Both the position numbers and the translations under genes were made by a program. Shown here piece after piece: positions 16,380-25,614 of a stretch of 64,000 nt of DNA. The notes under the pieces are model-generated. The model was not told the DNA's origin. It worked only from the letters and a program-made list of their open reading frames with translations, and did no database searches. This stretch comes from an uncultured Lachnospiraceae bacterium (GTDB lineage: Bacteria > Bacillota > Clostridia > Lachnospirales > Lachnospiraceae): contig CAJTKK010000015.1 of NCBI GenBank assembly GCA_910576535.1, positions 32,406-96,405 on the forward strand. The letters are read 5' to 3'. Numbering within the stretch: position 1 is the stretch's first letter; each line of letters starts with the position of its first letter.

Positions 16380-18270
16380 CGAAGGAATAAAAATATCCCA
16401 GAGGCTGGTGCAGTCTCTGGGATATTTGGTTTGCAGGCGAATTGGAAGGGGAGGGCTGTTTGAGCTGTAATTGTAAATTGGTAAAGTCGGCAGGTCCGTT
16501 TTCCAGATAGAACTTATGGAACCGGTATTCGCTATAGCCATCTCCCCAAAGTTTCTTGGCTTCGGATTTTAAATGTATGATTTCCAGGTAACCGAGATAG
16601 TATTTGAGATAATTGGTTGGTTCTTCCACAATATATTCATAGATGGAGCGGGTAGTGGAAGGTTCCGAAATCCCTACGGAAGAAAGCATTTTATGCGCCT
16701 GGGCATAAGTAGCGCCTTCGTAGTGGATAGCAATATCCAGCAAAGAATAAAGGGAAAGCTGTATTTTCCTGTCTAGTTTATAAAGTTCATACAGAGCTTC
16801 TGTTTCCGGGGCTGATTGTTTCATCAAAGTTTTGGCGTAATCATAAGATTTTAATTCCACATACATTGCCCACCCTTCCACATAACCGCCGTAAGATAAC
16901 AGACAGCGGATAGGGTTTATTCCTGTTTTTTGAAAAAAAAGCTGGCTGTATACGGTCTGGTAAAGATGGCCGGGGTAACCTTCATGAGCCAAGGTTGTAT
17001 ATAATTCCACCCCATAAGGATTATTTTTAGGGTTGATATAAATGACATTTTCTTTGTTGTCGTCCAAAGGAGGAGTCAGATAAAAGGCTGGGCTGCAATA
17101 TTCCTGAAGGTTTTTGGAAATGGATTTTACGGTACAGACGGGCATATTGTTTTCTGCCACATCCGATAAGGCGGGGAAGTCCGCCGCCATCATCTGCTGG
17201 AGGTTCTTGAGCATATCTGCCGGTTCGCTGTAAGTAAAGGGACTGGGAACAAGCCCTGCAGAAGATAAAAGCCCGGGGTTCGACTGTAATAAAGAGCGCA
17301 TGGACTGGAAGCTTTTTTCAAAATCCTGCAGCAGGAGAAGCTTTATTTCTTTAATACTGCGGTATGAGCCGGTATTGGACTGTATGAGGTAAAGGTAATA
17401 GTCTTTTCCGTTAGGATAGTAGGAAAGCCCGTTTTCATTCTTTCCGGATCCTTTTAACAGAAGAAGTTCATCCCCCATTTTCTGGTAGGCGGGAAGCATG
17501 ACTGTATTCAGCAGGCGGGAATTCTCGGATAAATAAGCAGCCTTTTCTTTTTCCGTAATGATATCTTGTTCCATTAAGCCATCCAGCCTTTCTTCAAAGG
17601 TAGTATTCAGGAAATGGCGGCCGGATTCTAAAGAATTGCTGTCCATAATGGTATCGCATTGGGCGATGACTTTATCAACGGAATAATCGGGCATGAAAAG
17701 GCCCTGCGCCGACTGGTCTTTTAAGTAAGAGACAATCCCTTCAAAGTAGGAATCCGTCTGATCCAGCAGGGCAAGATAGTCTTCAATATCCTGTTTGCTG
17801 CGGAAAGCATATTCTGCGAGCAGGATGGGAAGCTGCGACTGCATTCCGGAAGACGGAGAGAGAGGATTGGCATAAAAGTATAGCAGCGACCCGCTCTGTT
17901 CATTTTCCAGGTAGGGCAGAAGAAGCCGGTAAATATAAGCATTTTGGGCATTCAGCTTGGAGGCGTCAATCGTATGTAAAGTCTCTATGGCAGACGCCAG
18001 TTCTTCGAGGGAATTCTGCCTGCGTTCCTTGGAATAAGAAGGAAGGGCAGGGGTGTAAGAATGGATGCCGTAACTGGAAGGGTTAGCAATGGTATAGTGC
18101 ATGTTCAAAGTATTCCCGCTGAGTTCCGAAGCAAAAAAGCTATTGCAGAAACGGCGGAAACTGACGGCGTCCCTGCTTAAGAAAAAAACGGCGAAAGCAG
18201 AGAAGGATAAAAATAAAACGATAGCGCATAAAGAGGCTTTTAGTTTTCGGGAAAAAGTAAAGTTTTTCAA
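16279..18270 (-). CDS. DUF885-family peptidase-like protein, signal-anchored
   Basis: A 663-residue protein of the DUF885 family (putative zinc-dependent carboxypeptidase-like enzymes). Residues 10-30 form a signal anchor, so it probably acts outside the membrane. The family's hallmark HEGYPGH is in TLAHEGYPGHLYQT, about residue 434, and a later Glu-rich helix (GGYVEGWAMYVE) supplies the third metal ligand. The start is TTG at 18270 with CAGGT upstream. The family similarity seems to end near residue 605 (FTNLQLQLKQ). The remaining residues translate the terminator hairpin and the antisense of the peptidase gene, suggesting a lost stop codon and a junk C-terminal extension. Confidence 0.82.
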   Translation of the reverse strand: MKNFTFSRKLKASLCAIVLFLSFSAFAVFFLSRDAVSFRRFCNSFFASELSGNTLNMHYTIANPSSYGIHSYTPALPSYSKERRQNSLEELASAIETLHTIDASKLNAQNAYIYRLLLPYLENEQSGSLLYFYANPLSPSSGMQSQLPILLAEYAFRSKQDIEDYLALLDQTDSYFEGIVSYLKDQSAQGLFMPDYSVDKVIAQCDTIMDSNSLESGRHFLNTTFEERLDGLMEQDIITEKEKAAYLSENSRLLNTVMLPAYQKMGDELLLLKGSGKNENGLSYYPNGKDYYLYLIQSNTGSYRSIKEIKLLLLQDFEKSFQSMRSLLQSNPGLLSSAGLVPSPFTYSEPADMLKNLQQMMAADFPALSDVAENNMPVCTVKSISKNLQEYCSPAFYLTPPLDDNKENVIYINPKNNPYGVELYTTLAHEGYPGHLYQTVYSQLFFQKTGINPIRCLLSYGGYVEGWAMYVELKSYDYAKTLMKQSAPETEALYELYKLDRKIQLSLYSLLDIAIHYEGATYAQAHKMLSSVGISEPSTTRSIYEYIVEEPTNYLKYYLGYLEIIHLKSEAKKLWGDGYSEYRFHKFYLENGPADFTNLQLQLKQPSPSNSPANQISQRLHQPLGYFYSFVIFCSFLFPVSQPFSQYIHPQKGFPALLLSAYP
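16391..16427. terminator. Terminator after the M3 peptidase, inside the opposing reading frame
   Basis: Arms 16391-16403 and 16415-16427 make a perfect 13-bp stem with an 11-base loop, ending in TTT on the plus strand and flanked by A-rich bases on the left. It sits 11 bases after the peptidase stop. The minus-strand DUF885 frame runs straight through it. Confidence 0.75.
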
Positions 18271-18321
18271 TGAAATTACCTGATGCTGTTTCTTTTAATA
18301 TATGTCTGAAAAATGAAAAGA

Positions 18322-18333
18322 TGTATAGATACA
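18322..18333. promoter_or_regulatory. Small palindrome upstream of araR
   Basis: TGTAT-AG-ATACA is a perfect short inverted repeat 103 bases before the AraR-like gene and close to the divergent DUF885 start. It resembles a degenerate AraR half-site pair. The size is small, so chance is possible. Confidence 0.3.
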
Positions 18334-18435
18334 ACTTGGGCGGCTGGTATTTTTAAAAAACCATAAGAAATTGATTTTATAGAAAGCCGGTGTTAGAATA
18401 AAAAGTATAGGATATAAGGATAAAACGGAAAGGGC

Positions 18436-19527
18436 ATGGTTAGCGCTATGGAAAGAAAACAGCCGAAGTATGCGGAACTGGTGGATTGGATACAAGAACA
18501 GATTGCGTCTAAGAGATTTCTTCCGGGGCAGAAAATGTATTCTGAGAACAGGCTGAAAGAGATGTTCCAGGTAAGCAGGCAGACGGTACGCCATGCGATC
18601 AGCGTACTGGAGGATGAGGGGGTTCTTGTCAGGAAACAGGGCAGCGGGACTTATATCAGCAATATACGGCAGGAGAACCTGGAGAACAAAACAAGGATTG
18701 CTGTAGTAACTACATATGTGGACGGCTATATTTTCCCAAAGACGATACAAGGGATAGAAAATGTATTGTTTGAAAACGGTTATTCGGTTCAGATAGCATT
18801 TACCAATAATCAGATTGGAAGGGAAAAAACGATATTGGAAGATCTTTTGAGCAGGGATGAGGTGGCTGGGATCATTATGGAGACTACAAAAAGCGGGCTG
18901 CCCAATCCTAATCTGCCTTTATATGAAGAGCTGCAGCGGAGAAAAGTTCCTGTCATTTTTATTAACAGTTATTATCCGGGGCTTATTATCCCTCATGTTT
19001 CGTTGAATGACAGGATGGCGGGGGAAAAGGCAGTGGAATATTTGATAGAAAAGGGACACTGTAAAATTGGCGGAATCTTTAAATTGGATGACGGCCAAGG
19101 GCATATGCGCTATGCGGGTTATCTGGACGCTATGCAGAAGGCCGGGTTGGCAATTGATGATTCCAGGATTGTATGGATTGACACGGCAATGATGCAACGT
19201 TTGGGGGAATATAGGAATTTATTGATAGGGCGGCTGGATGGCTGTACGGCGGCAGTATGCTATAACGATCAGATTGCTTTTGAAGCGGCGTCTATTCTTA
19301 ACAGCGTGGATATCCGGGTGCCGGAGGATATTTCCTTTGTGAGTATTGATGATTCGGAACTGGCATTGCTGGGAGATGTGACTTTGACTTCGATCCCTCA
19401 TCCTAAGGACAAGCTGGGGGAAAAGGCGGCGCTTAATTTATTGAAAATGATCCAGAACCCTGACTATGACGGAACTTATGAGTTTTCTGCCGATATTGTG
19501 GAAAGGGAATCTGTGATAAAACGATGA
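18436..19527 (+). CDS. araR: GntR/LacI hybrid regulator, AraR-like
   Basis: A 363-residue repressor with an N-terminal GntR-type winged helix (about residues 10-75, including ENRLKEMFQVSRQTVRHAISVLEDEGVLVRK in consecutive parts) and a C-terminal LacI/periplasmic-binding-type effector domain. This hybrid is characteristic of AraR, whose effector is L-arabinose. It sits directly before the two-component system and the sugar importer and some 8 kb from araA-kinase-araD, which also carry TTGTAC-type half-sites. Neither ATG 18436 nor ATG 18448 has an ideally spaced ribosome site (AAAGGG is two or fourteen bases away), so the start is uncertain. Confidence 0.85.
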   Translation: MVSAMERKQPKYAELVDWIQEQIASKRFLPGQKMYSENRLKEMFQVSRQTVRHAISVLEDEGVLVRKQGSGTYISNIRQENLENKTRIAVVTTYVDGYIFPKTIQGIENVLFENGYSVQIAFTNNQIGREKTILEDLLSRDEVAGIIMETTKSGLPNPNLPLYEELQRRKVPVIFINSYYPGLIIPHVSLNDRMAGEKAVEYLIEKGHCKIGGIFKLDDGQGHMRYAGYLDAMQKAGLAIDDSRIVWIDTAMMQRLGEYRNLLIGRLDGCTAAVCYNDQIAFEAASILNSVDIRVPEDISFVSIDDSELALLGDVTLTSIPHPKDKLGEKAALNLLKMIQNPDYDGTYEFSADIVERESVIKR

Positions 19528-19577
19528 TAGAATTCATGGCTGGCGGAAATCAATAAATCATATGGGGTGTGAATATT

Positions 19578-21200
19578 ATGCTGAAAATATTTTTAGTAGA
19601 AGATGAATTCGTAGTACGGGAAGGCATTAAAAATAATATAGACTGGAGCGGGCATGGCTATGAATTCTGCGGGGAGGCGAGCGATGGGGAACTGGCTTTT
19701 CCCATGATACAGAAACTGAAGCCGGATATTGTTATTACAGATATCCGGATGCCCTTTATGGACGGCCTGGTTTTAAGCAGGCTGATAAAAAAAGAGTTCC
19801 CATGGACAGAAATCATTATCCTGACAGGCTATGAGGAATTCGAGTATGCAAAAGAAGGGATTAAGATCGGCGTAGCCCAATATCTTTCCAAGCCTATTAA
19901 CGGGGAAGAATTATTGAAAGAAGTGGATGTAATTGCCGGAAGGATAGAGGAAAAGCGGAAAGAACGGGAAATCAAAGAAAAATACATGAAGGAGATGGAA
20001 GAGAACCTTTTTAAAGAACGGAAAGAACTTTTCCAATACTTGGTAACCGGTTCCAAATCCGTTGCTGAGCTGCTGGAGATGGCGGATCAACTGGATATTG
20101 ACCTTTCATCCATGTGGTATAATATCGTGCTGATAAAAACCCAGTCCAAGAGCCATGCCTATAATGAATATTCCAACAGCCTTGTGGAAGTGGAACAGGA
20201 ACTGGAAAAATTTGACGACCGGGTACATCTGCTTGTTTTTGATAGGAATTTAGAGGGAAAGGCGCTGCTTTTCCGGGCAGATTCTAAAGAAGAGCTGGAA
20301 AGGATTCAGGATAATTATTTGGAAAAGATGAAGAGGATGCTGTCAGATTATTCGCATATCCGTTATTTTGGGGGGATAGGGATACCGGTAAACCGGTTAA
20401 GGGAGCTTCCTGCTTCTTTTGAAAGTGCGAGCCATGCGTTTGCACACCGGTATCTTGTGAAAGAAAGCCTTATTTTAGACAGCAGGGAAATGGAACAGGG
20501 GATTTATCCGGAAAAAGAAGAGTTTAATATCAGCAATGTGAACCCGAAGCAGATTGACAGGGGGAAAATATGGGAGTTCCTCAAATTCGGGGATGTGGAG
20601 GAAGCTATTTATTTTGTGGAAGAGTTTTTTAAGGATCTTGGGGCTAACGCAATGAAGTTAAGCCTATTCCGGCAGTACATTATAATTGATATTTATTTTT
20701 GCGTTGTTGAATTCCTGGAAGGTATGCAGTTCCAGAGGGAAGAAATAGAATCTTTGGATGCCATTTCCGAGATCGTGCAAAGCAAAGAGGATGCAGCCGG
20801 CTATGCAGTCAGAATAATCAGTAAGGCTTTGGAGCTTAGGGAAAAAGCGGCCAGCAACAGATATGGCGATATTGTGGACGAAGTAATGCGGTATATTGAA
20901 AAAAATTATGCGGATGATGAACTGTCGCTGAATCTGGTAGCATCTCATGTGAATTTTTCGCCTAACCATCTGAGCATGATTTTCAGCCAGCAGACCGGAG
21001 GGACATTCAGCAAATATTTGACCGATTACCGGATGAATAAAGCGAAAGAATTGCTCCGGTGCACCGGAAAAAGAAGCAGCGCCATCAGCATGGAAGTGGG
21101 TTATAAAGACCCGCATTATTTCTCTTATCTTTTTAAAAAGACACAAGGTATGACTCCGACACAATACCGGGGCGGAAAAAATTCAGAAGGGGACGAGTAA
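19578..21200 (+). CDS. YesN-type response regulator (receiver plus AraC-type HTH)
   Basis: A 540-residue two-component response regulator. The receiver domain is residues 1-120, with the acidic pocket VEDEF, phospho-acceptor Asp55 in VITDIRMPFMDG and the conserved Lys in YLSKPI. A long middle region follows, and the C-terminal AraC double helix-turn-helix spans about 437-535 (LNLVASHVNFSPNHLSMIF and SAISMEVGYKDPHYFSYLFK). ATG 19578 is preferred over GTG 19569, with GGGGTGTG upstream. Its stop is immediately followed by the kinase start, so the pair is co-translated. Such pairs usually control sugar transport genes, here the importer downstream. Confidence 0.9.
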   Translation: MLKIFLVEDEFVVREGIKNNIDWSGHGYEFCGEASDGELAFPMIQKLKPDIVITDIRMPFMDGLVLSRLIKKEFPWTEIIILTGYEEFEYAKEGIKIGVAQYLSKPINGEELLKEVDVIAGRIEEKRKEREIKEKYMKEMEENLFKERKELFQYLVTGSKSVAELLEMADQLDIDLSSMWYNIVLIKTQSKSHAYNEYSNSLVEVEQELEKFDDRVHLLVFDRNLEGKALLFRADSKEELERIQDNYLEKMKRMLSDYSHIRYFGGIGIPVNRLRELPASFESASHAFAHRYLVKESLILDSREMEQGIYPEKEEFNISNVNPKQIDRGKIWEFLKFGDVEEAIYFVEEFFKDLGANAMKLSLFRQYIIIDIYFCVVEFLEGMQFQREEIESLDAISEIVQSKEDAAGYAVRIISKALELREKAASNRYGDIVDEVMRYIEKNYADDELSLNLVASHVNFSPNHLSMIFSQQTGGTFSKYLTDYRMNKAKELLRCTGKRSSAISMEVGYKDPHYFSYLFKKTQGMTPTQYRGGKNSEGDE

Positions 21201-22652
21201 ATGAAGGAAAAATTAAAGCGGATGTATGATAATTCCACGCTTGCTGCCAAAATAAGGTATTTCTATTTGCTGCTGCTTGTTCCGGCAATTATTTTTTTGG
21301 TTTTTTTACTGTACAATCTTTGGATTGTAAACCGCAGTTATGAGAGTATGATTACTTCTTCCGTGGTAGCCAGTGAGTTTAGCCTTGATTTTAAAAAAGA
21401 TTTTGACTATGAAATTTATCTATTGCTTGTGGAAAATAAATCCATTGAAGAAGCCAAACTAAATGATATGCTAAACGATGCCAACCGTATTGTGGAGAGG
21501 CTCGAGGAATTTACCAATTCCAAAGACAACATCAGCCGTCTTAACAGCGCAAAGAAATATTTAAAAAATCTGGGAATATATAAAGAACGTATTGAACAAA
21601 ACCTGATAGAAGGCAATAAATATGAGGTAAATATTGAAATCTGGGAAAACGATGTGCAAATTGTCACGTCTTTGCTCCAGGATACCATTTTCCAGTATAT
21701 TTATTATGAGATCAGTGATTTGCAGCAGTTAAGTGCGGAATATCAGAATTTTTTTATAAGAATGGTGCGCTTCTTTATCCTTTCTTTTGCAGGTATCCTG
21801 GTATTGCTTCTTTTTCTTTCGTATTATATCCCTTTGAGCATTACGCGTCCGATCAGGAAATTGAGCGAAGTGACGGATCAGGTAGCTAAGGGGGATCTGA
21901 ACGTCCATTTTGAAGCGAGGAGCGGCGTGGAGGTCAGCCGGCTTAGCGATTCCCTGAATACAATGATAGATAAAATAAATGAATTGCTGGAACAGGTCAC
22001 GACAGAGCAGATCAGGCTGAGAAAAGCGGAGTTTGAACTTTTGCAGACGCAGATTAACCCCCATTTTTTGTACAATACGCTGGATACGATTATTTGGCTG
22101 GCGGAAGCCGGAAAACAGAAGGAGGTCGTGAGCATGGTAGGCAGTTTGTCGGAGTTTTTCAGGACATCCTTAAATCAGGGAAAGGATATTATCCCTATCA
22201 AGGAGGAGCTGCAGCATGTGAAAAGCTATCTGGAAATCCAGCAGGTGCGTTATCAGGATATCCTGAAATATGAAATCCAAGTGCCTGGGGATCTGGACAG
22301 ATATTTAATACCAAAGATAACCATACAGCCTATTGTAGAAAATGCTTTGTATCACGGGATCAAGAATAAAAGGGGGATGGGATGGATCAGGATCAGCGGG
22401 AGAAGGGAAGAGGGCGGTTTTATGATACAAGTGGAGGATAACGGGATCGGCATCAGTGAAGAGAGGCTCTGCCAAGTAAGGGATAAAATCCGGTATAGGG
22501 AGCCTGACGGAAAAGACGTATATGGGCTGTATAACGTGAATGAACGCATCCGGTTAAACTTTGGGGAGGAGTTCGGGATTTCGATGGAAAGCGTTTACGG
22601 CGAAGGGACAACGGTAGGCATTTATTTACCTTATGCAGAGGAAGGAATATAG
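21201..22652 (+). CDS. YesM-type sensor histidine kinase
   Basis: A 483-residue membrane sensor kinase. Two membrane helices (about residues 20-42 and 190-212) flank an extracellular sensing domain of about 150 residues. A HAMP linker (SITRPIRKLSEVT) leads to the His_kinase domain with His288 in QTQINPHFLYNTLD, and then to the HATPase_c domain with IVENALYHGIKN (N box) and VEDNGIGI (G1 box). The start ATG directly follows the stop of the response regulator. The ligand is unknown; a binding protein of the neighbouring importer could present sugar to the extracellular domain, as described for XylFII-LytS systems. Confidence 0.9.
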   Translation: MKEKLKRMYDNSTLAAKIRYFYLLLLVPAIIFLVFLLYNLWIVNRSYESMITSSVVASEFSLDFKKDFDYEIYLLLVENKSIEEAKLNDMLNDANRIVERLEEFTNSKDNISRLNSAKKYLKNLGIYKERIEQNLIEGNKYEVNIEIWENDVQIVTSLLQDTIFQYIYYEISDLQQLSAEYQNFFIRMVRFFILSFAGILVLLLFLSYYIPLSITRPIRKLSEVTDQVAKGDLNVHFEARSGVEVSRLSDSLNTMIDKINELLEQVTTEQIRLRKAEFELLQTQINPHFLYNTLDTIIWLAEAGKQKEVVSMVGSLSEFFRTSLNQGKDIIPIKEELQHVKSYLEIQQVRYQDILKYEIQVPGDLDRYLIPKITIQPIVENALYHGIKNKRGMGWIRISGRREEGGFMIQVEDNGIGISEERLCQVRDKIRYREPDGKDVYGLYNVNERIRLNFGEEFGISMESVYGEGTTVGIYLPYAEEGI

Positions 22653-22760
22653 AAAAACAAACTTTTTTCGTAGAAAATCCAACCTTTTTTAAAGACGGAT
22701 AAAAAAGTAAACTTTTCTATGATTTATCTGAATGGATTTCTGGATGTATGAGTAATATGA

Positions 22761-22787
22761 TATAAACATCAAGGAAACGTTCCTTGA
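22761..22787. promoter_or_regulatory. -10-like element and perfect inverted repeat before the sugar-binding protein
   Basis: TATAAA at 22761-22766 is followed by the inverted repeat TCAAGGAA-ACG-TTCCTTGA (22769-22787), placed where transcription should start. The centre AACGTT resembles LacI-family and CcpA (cre) sites. It is a good candidate operator for the importer operon; the -35 is weak, which fits an activated promoter. Confidence 0.5.
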
Positions 22788-22814
22788 AAATCGTATTTAA
22801 GGGAGGATTTAAAA

Positions 22815-23912
22815 ATGAAGAAAAAACTTTTAGCAGCCATGATGGCAGCAGTTATGGTAATTGGTTTAACTGCATGCGGTTCTGCTCCGGCACAGGAAGC
22901 AGCGGCTCCTACGGAAGAAGCGGCTCCGGCAGAAGAAGAAGCTCCTGCAGAAGAGGCAGCCCCGGCGGAAGAAGCAGCTCCGGCAGAAGAAGAGGCTCCT
23001 GCAGAAGAGGCAGCTCCGGCAGAAAGCACAGGGGAAACAGTGAAAGTCGGCATTATTAATAATGACCCGAACGAATCCGGTTACCGTACGGCAAACGACA
23101 AAGACTTAAAAGCAAAGTTTACAGCAGAAAACGGTTATGAAGCTTCCTTTGCATACAGCAACAAAAATGATGAGCAGATCGCAGCGGCTCAGAAGTTCAT
23201 CCAGGACGGTGTTGATTATCTTCTTCTTTCCGCAGCGGATACTGCAGGATGGGATTCCGTACTGAAGGACGCACAGGATGCAGGCATCAGGGTTATCCTG
23301 TTTGACCGTACCATTGATGCGGACGAAAGCCTTTACGAAGCATCTATCGTTTCCGATATGGCAAAAGAAGGCGAGACAGCAGTAACATGGTTAAAAGGAC
23401 AGGGGCTTGAAGAATACAACATCATCCATCTTCAGGGCGTTATGGGTTCCGCAGCGCAGCAGGGCCGTACCGGTGCATTGGATGCAGCAGTAGCATCCGA
23501 CGGATGGAATCTTGTAACACAGCAGACAGCAGAGTGGAACGCTGAAAAAGCACAGCAGATTGTTCAGTCCGTAATCGACTCCGGCGAATCTTTCAACGTA
23601 ATCTACGCAGAAAATGATGATATGGCAAAAGGCGCTGTAGCAGCTCTTGACAAAGCAAATATCCCTCACGGCGTTGGAAAAGACGTTATCGTTATGGGCT
23701 TTGACTGCAATAAGTGGGCATTGGAAGAACTTCTTGCACAGAACTGGAATTACGATGGACAGTGCAATCCTTTCCAGGCATCCTACATTGACGAAATCAT
23801 CAAGACAATCCAGAGCGGCGGAACGGTTGCTGAGAAGACAATCATCATGGATGAAAAAGGTTTCGATGCTACGGAAATTACACAGGAAGATGTTGATACA
23901 TACGGTATCTAA
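22815..23912 (+). CDS. Sugar ABC transporter substrate-binding lipoprotein (YtfQ-like)
   Basis: A 365-residue extracellular binding protein of the pentose/hexose (periplasmic-binding 4) type. A lipoprotein signal peptide ends in LTAC (Cys about residue 20), so it is lipid-anchored. A 43-residue repeat tract of Ala, Pro and Glu then forms a flexible tether. The two-lobe domain follows, with VGIINNDPNESGYR, GWDSVLKDAQDAGIRVILFDR and IYAENDDMAKGAV. The type is that of YtfQ, so arabinofuranose, galactofuranose or a related sugar is likely. It is the first gene of the importer operon, and a hairpin separates it from the ATPase gene, which should leave it more abundant. Confidence 0.88.
   Translation: MKKKLLAAMMAAVMVIGLTACGSAPAQEAAAPTEEAAPAEEEAPAEEAAPAEEAAPAEEEAPAEEAAPAESTGETVKVGIINNDPNESGYRTANDKDLKAKFTAENGYEASFAYSNKNDEQIAAAQKFIQDGVDYLLLSAADTAGWDSVLKDAQDAGIRVILFDRTIDADESLYEASIVSDMAKEGETAVTWLKGQGLEEYNIIHLQGVMGSAAQQGRTGALDAAVASDGWNLVTQQTAEWNAEKAQQIVQSVIDSGESFNVIYAENDDMAKGAVAALDKANIPHGVGKDVIVMGFDCNKWALEELLAQNWNYDGQCNPFQASYIDEIIKTIQSGGTVAEKTIIMDEKGFDATEITQEDVDTYGI
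22891..23025 (+). repeat. Imperfect Ala-Pro-Glu coding repeats
   Basis: About six copies of a GCTCCGGCAGAAGAAG-like unit encode a tract of AAPAEEE-type repeats just after the lipidated Cys. It is a tether of a kind common in Clostridia lipoproteins and may vary in copy number between strains. Confidence 0.7.
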
Positions 23913-23968
23913 TGGAAATGCATTATTTGAATAGCAATGAAAGTAAATAATAAGCGGTTGTGAATAGG

Positions 23969-24009
23969 CGCGGGGCGGTAGAAAAACAAATATGCTTGCT
24001 CCGCGTTTA
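23969..24009 (+). terminator. Intercistronic hairpin between binding protein and ATPase genes
   Basis: Bases 23970-23977 (CGCGGGGC) pair with 23999-24006 (GCTCCGCG), one G-U pair, and the right arm is followed by TTTATT. It should act as a partial terminator or as protection of the upstream mRNA, keeping more binding protein than membrane components. Confidence 0.55.
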
Positions 24010-24100
24010 TTGTATCAAAATCCGGGATGAAGGATGTACGGCGGCATATAAATAGCCGTATACTTAATCTTTTTAAAAAATTTAGGGGGTGAATACACTA

Positions 24101-25612
24101 GTGAAAGAAAAAGCTGTATTGGAAATGAGAAATATCCACAAAAGCTTTCCTGGGGTACGCGCCTTGCAGGGAGTGGATTTTACGCTGTGCGAAGGCGAGA
24201 TCCATGCGCTGATGGGCGAGAATGGAGCCGGGAAATCAACCTTGATTAAGGTTTTAACCGGGGTATATGGAAAGGATGAGGGGCAAATCTTTTTAAAAGG
24301 GAAGGACGAAGTGGCAATCCATTCGCCCCAGGATGCACAGAGGCTGGGTATCAGCACGGTATATCAGGAAATTACCCTCTGCCCGAATCTCTCTGTGGCT
24401 GAAAATATGTTTATTGGACGGACCAGCGGCGTATGCCAGAATTGGAAAAAAATGAATACGGATGCAGACAGGATCCTGCAATCGTTGGATATCCCGGCAA
24501 AAGCAACACAGCAGTTAGCGAGCTGTTCCATTGCGGTTCAGCAGATGATTGCTATTGCCCGTGCTGTGGATATGGATTGTAAAGTATTGATTCTCGATGA
24601 ACCCACTTCTTCTTTGGATGAACAGGAGGTAGAAAAACTGTTCCGGCTCATGCGCGATTTGAGGGCGAGAGGAGTAGGCATTATTTTTGTTACGCATTTC
24701 TTGGATCAGGTATATGAAGTCTGCGACAAGATTACAGTGCTGCGTGACGGGAAACTGGTAGGCGAATATGAAATTAAGGATCTTCCGCGTGTGAAGCTTG
24801 TTTCAAAAATGCTTGGCAAGGAACTGGACGATATGTCGGATATTAAGGGGGAAAGCAAACCGTACGACAAAGACGATCAGTCGGCTCCTGTATTTGAAGC
24901 AAAAGGGCTTGTAAGCAATGCGGGGATTAAACCTTTTAATTTTTACATAAAGAAGGGCGAAGTAAACGGGTTTACCGGTTTGCTTGGTTCGGGCAGAAGC
25001 GAATGCGTCCGTGCAATTTTCGGTGCGGACAGGGTGCTTGGCGGAACTGTGAAAATGGACGGAAAAGAAGTAAAGATCGGCAAGCCGCTTGACGCTATGA
25101 AAAACGGCATTGCATATCTTCCGGAAGACCGCAAAGTGGACGGTATTGTGGGCGATCTTTCGGTACGTGAAAATATTATCCTTGCTTTGCAGGTATTGAA
25201 GGGATTCCTTAAGCCTTTTACAAAAGCAGAGGCAAATAAATTTGCAGAGGACTATATTAAACTTCTGGGGATTAAGACGGCTTCCGCAGATACGCCGATT
25301 AAATCCTTGTCAGGGGGCAATCAGCAGAAAGCTATTCTGGCCCGTTGGCTTTTGACAGATCCTAAGTATTTGATATTGGATGAACCTACAAGGGGTATTG
25401 ATATAGGTACCAAGATTGACATACAGAAATTGGTGCTGAAACTTGCTTCGGAGGGTATGAGCGTTACATTTATTTCTTCGGAAACGGATGAAATGCTCCG
25501 CACCTGTTCCCGTCTGGTAGTTATGCGTGACCGTAAAGTGGTAGGCGAACTTTCCGGCGAAGAACTAAGCCAGAGTATGATTATGAGTACCATTGCCGGA
25601 GGTGACAAATAA
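24101..25612 (+). CDS. Sugar ABC transporter ATP-binding protein (MglA/YtfR type)
   Basis: A 503-residue double ATPase that drives the importer. The first cassette has Walker A GENGAGKSTLIK (about residue 43) and Walker B VLILDEPTSSLD; the signature loop is degenerate (SCSIAVQQM). The second has a degenerate P-loop GLLGSGRSECVR, signature LSGGNQQKAILARW and Walker B LILDEPTRGID. Such a tandem, unequal layout is typical of RbsA/MglA/YtfR. I chose GTG 24101 because AGGGGGTG at 24084-24091 is well spaced; GTG 24089 is the alternative. The gene is followed after two bases by the first permease. Confidence 0.92.
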   Translation: MKEKAVLEMRNIHKSFPGVRALQGVDFTLCEGEIHALMGENGAGKSTLIKVLTGVYGKDEGQIFLKGKDEVAIHSPQDAQRLGISTVYQEITLCPNLSVAENMFIGRTSGVCQNWKKMNTDADRILQSLDIPAKATQQLASCSIAVQQMIAIARAVDMDCKVLILDEPTSSLDEQEVEKLFRLMRDLRARGVGIIFVTHFLDQVYEVCDKITVLRDGKLVGEYEIKDLPRVKLVSKMLGKELDDMSDIKGESKPYDKDDQSAPVFEAKGLVSNAGIKPFNFYIKKGEVNGFTGLLGSGRSECVRAIFGADRVLGGTVKMDGKEVKIGKPLDAMKNGIAYLPEDRKVDGIVGDLSVRENIILALQVLKGFLKPFTKAEANKFAEDYIKLLGIKTASADTPIKSLSGGNQQKAILARWLLTDPKYLILDEPTRGIDIGTKIDIQKLVLKLASEGMSVTFISSETDEMLRTCSRLVVMRDRKVVGELSGEELSQSMIMSTIAGGDK

Positions 25613-25614
25613 TT

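Noticed and set aside
22891..23025. CRISPR or variable-number tandem repeat locus
   Set aside because: The repeats are in frame, imperfect and encode a lipoprotein tether; there are no spacers.
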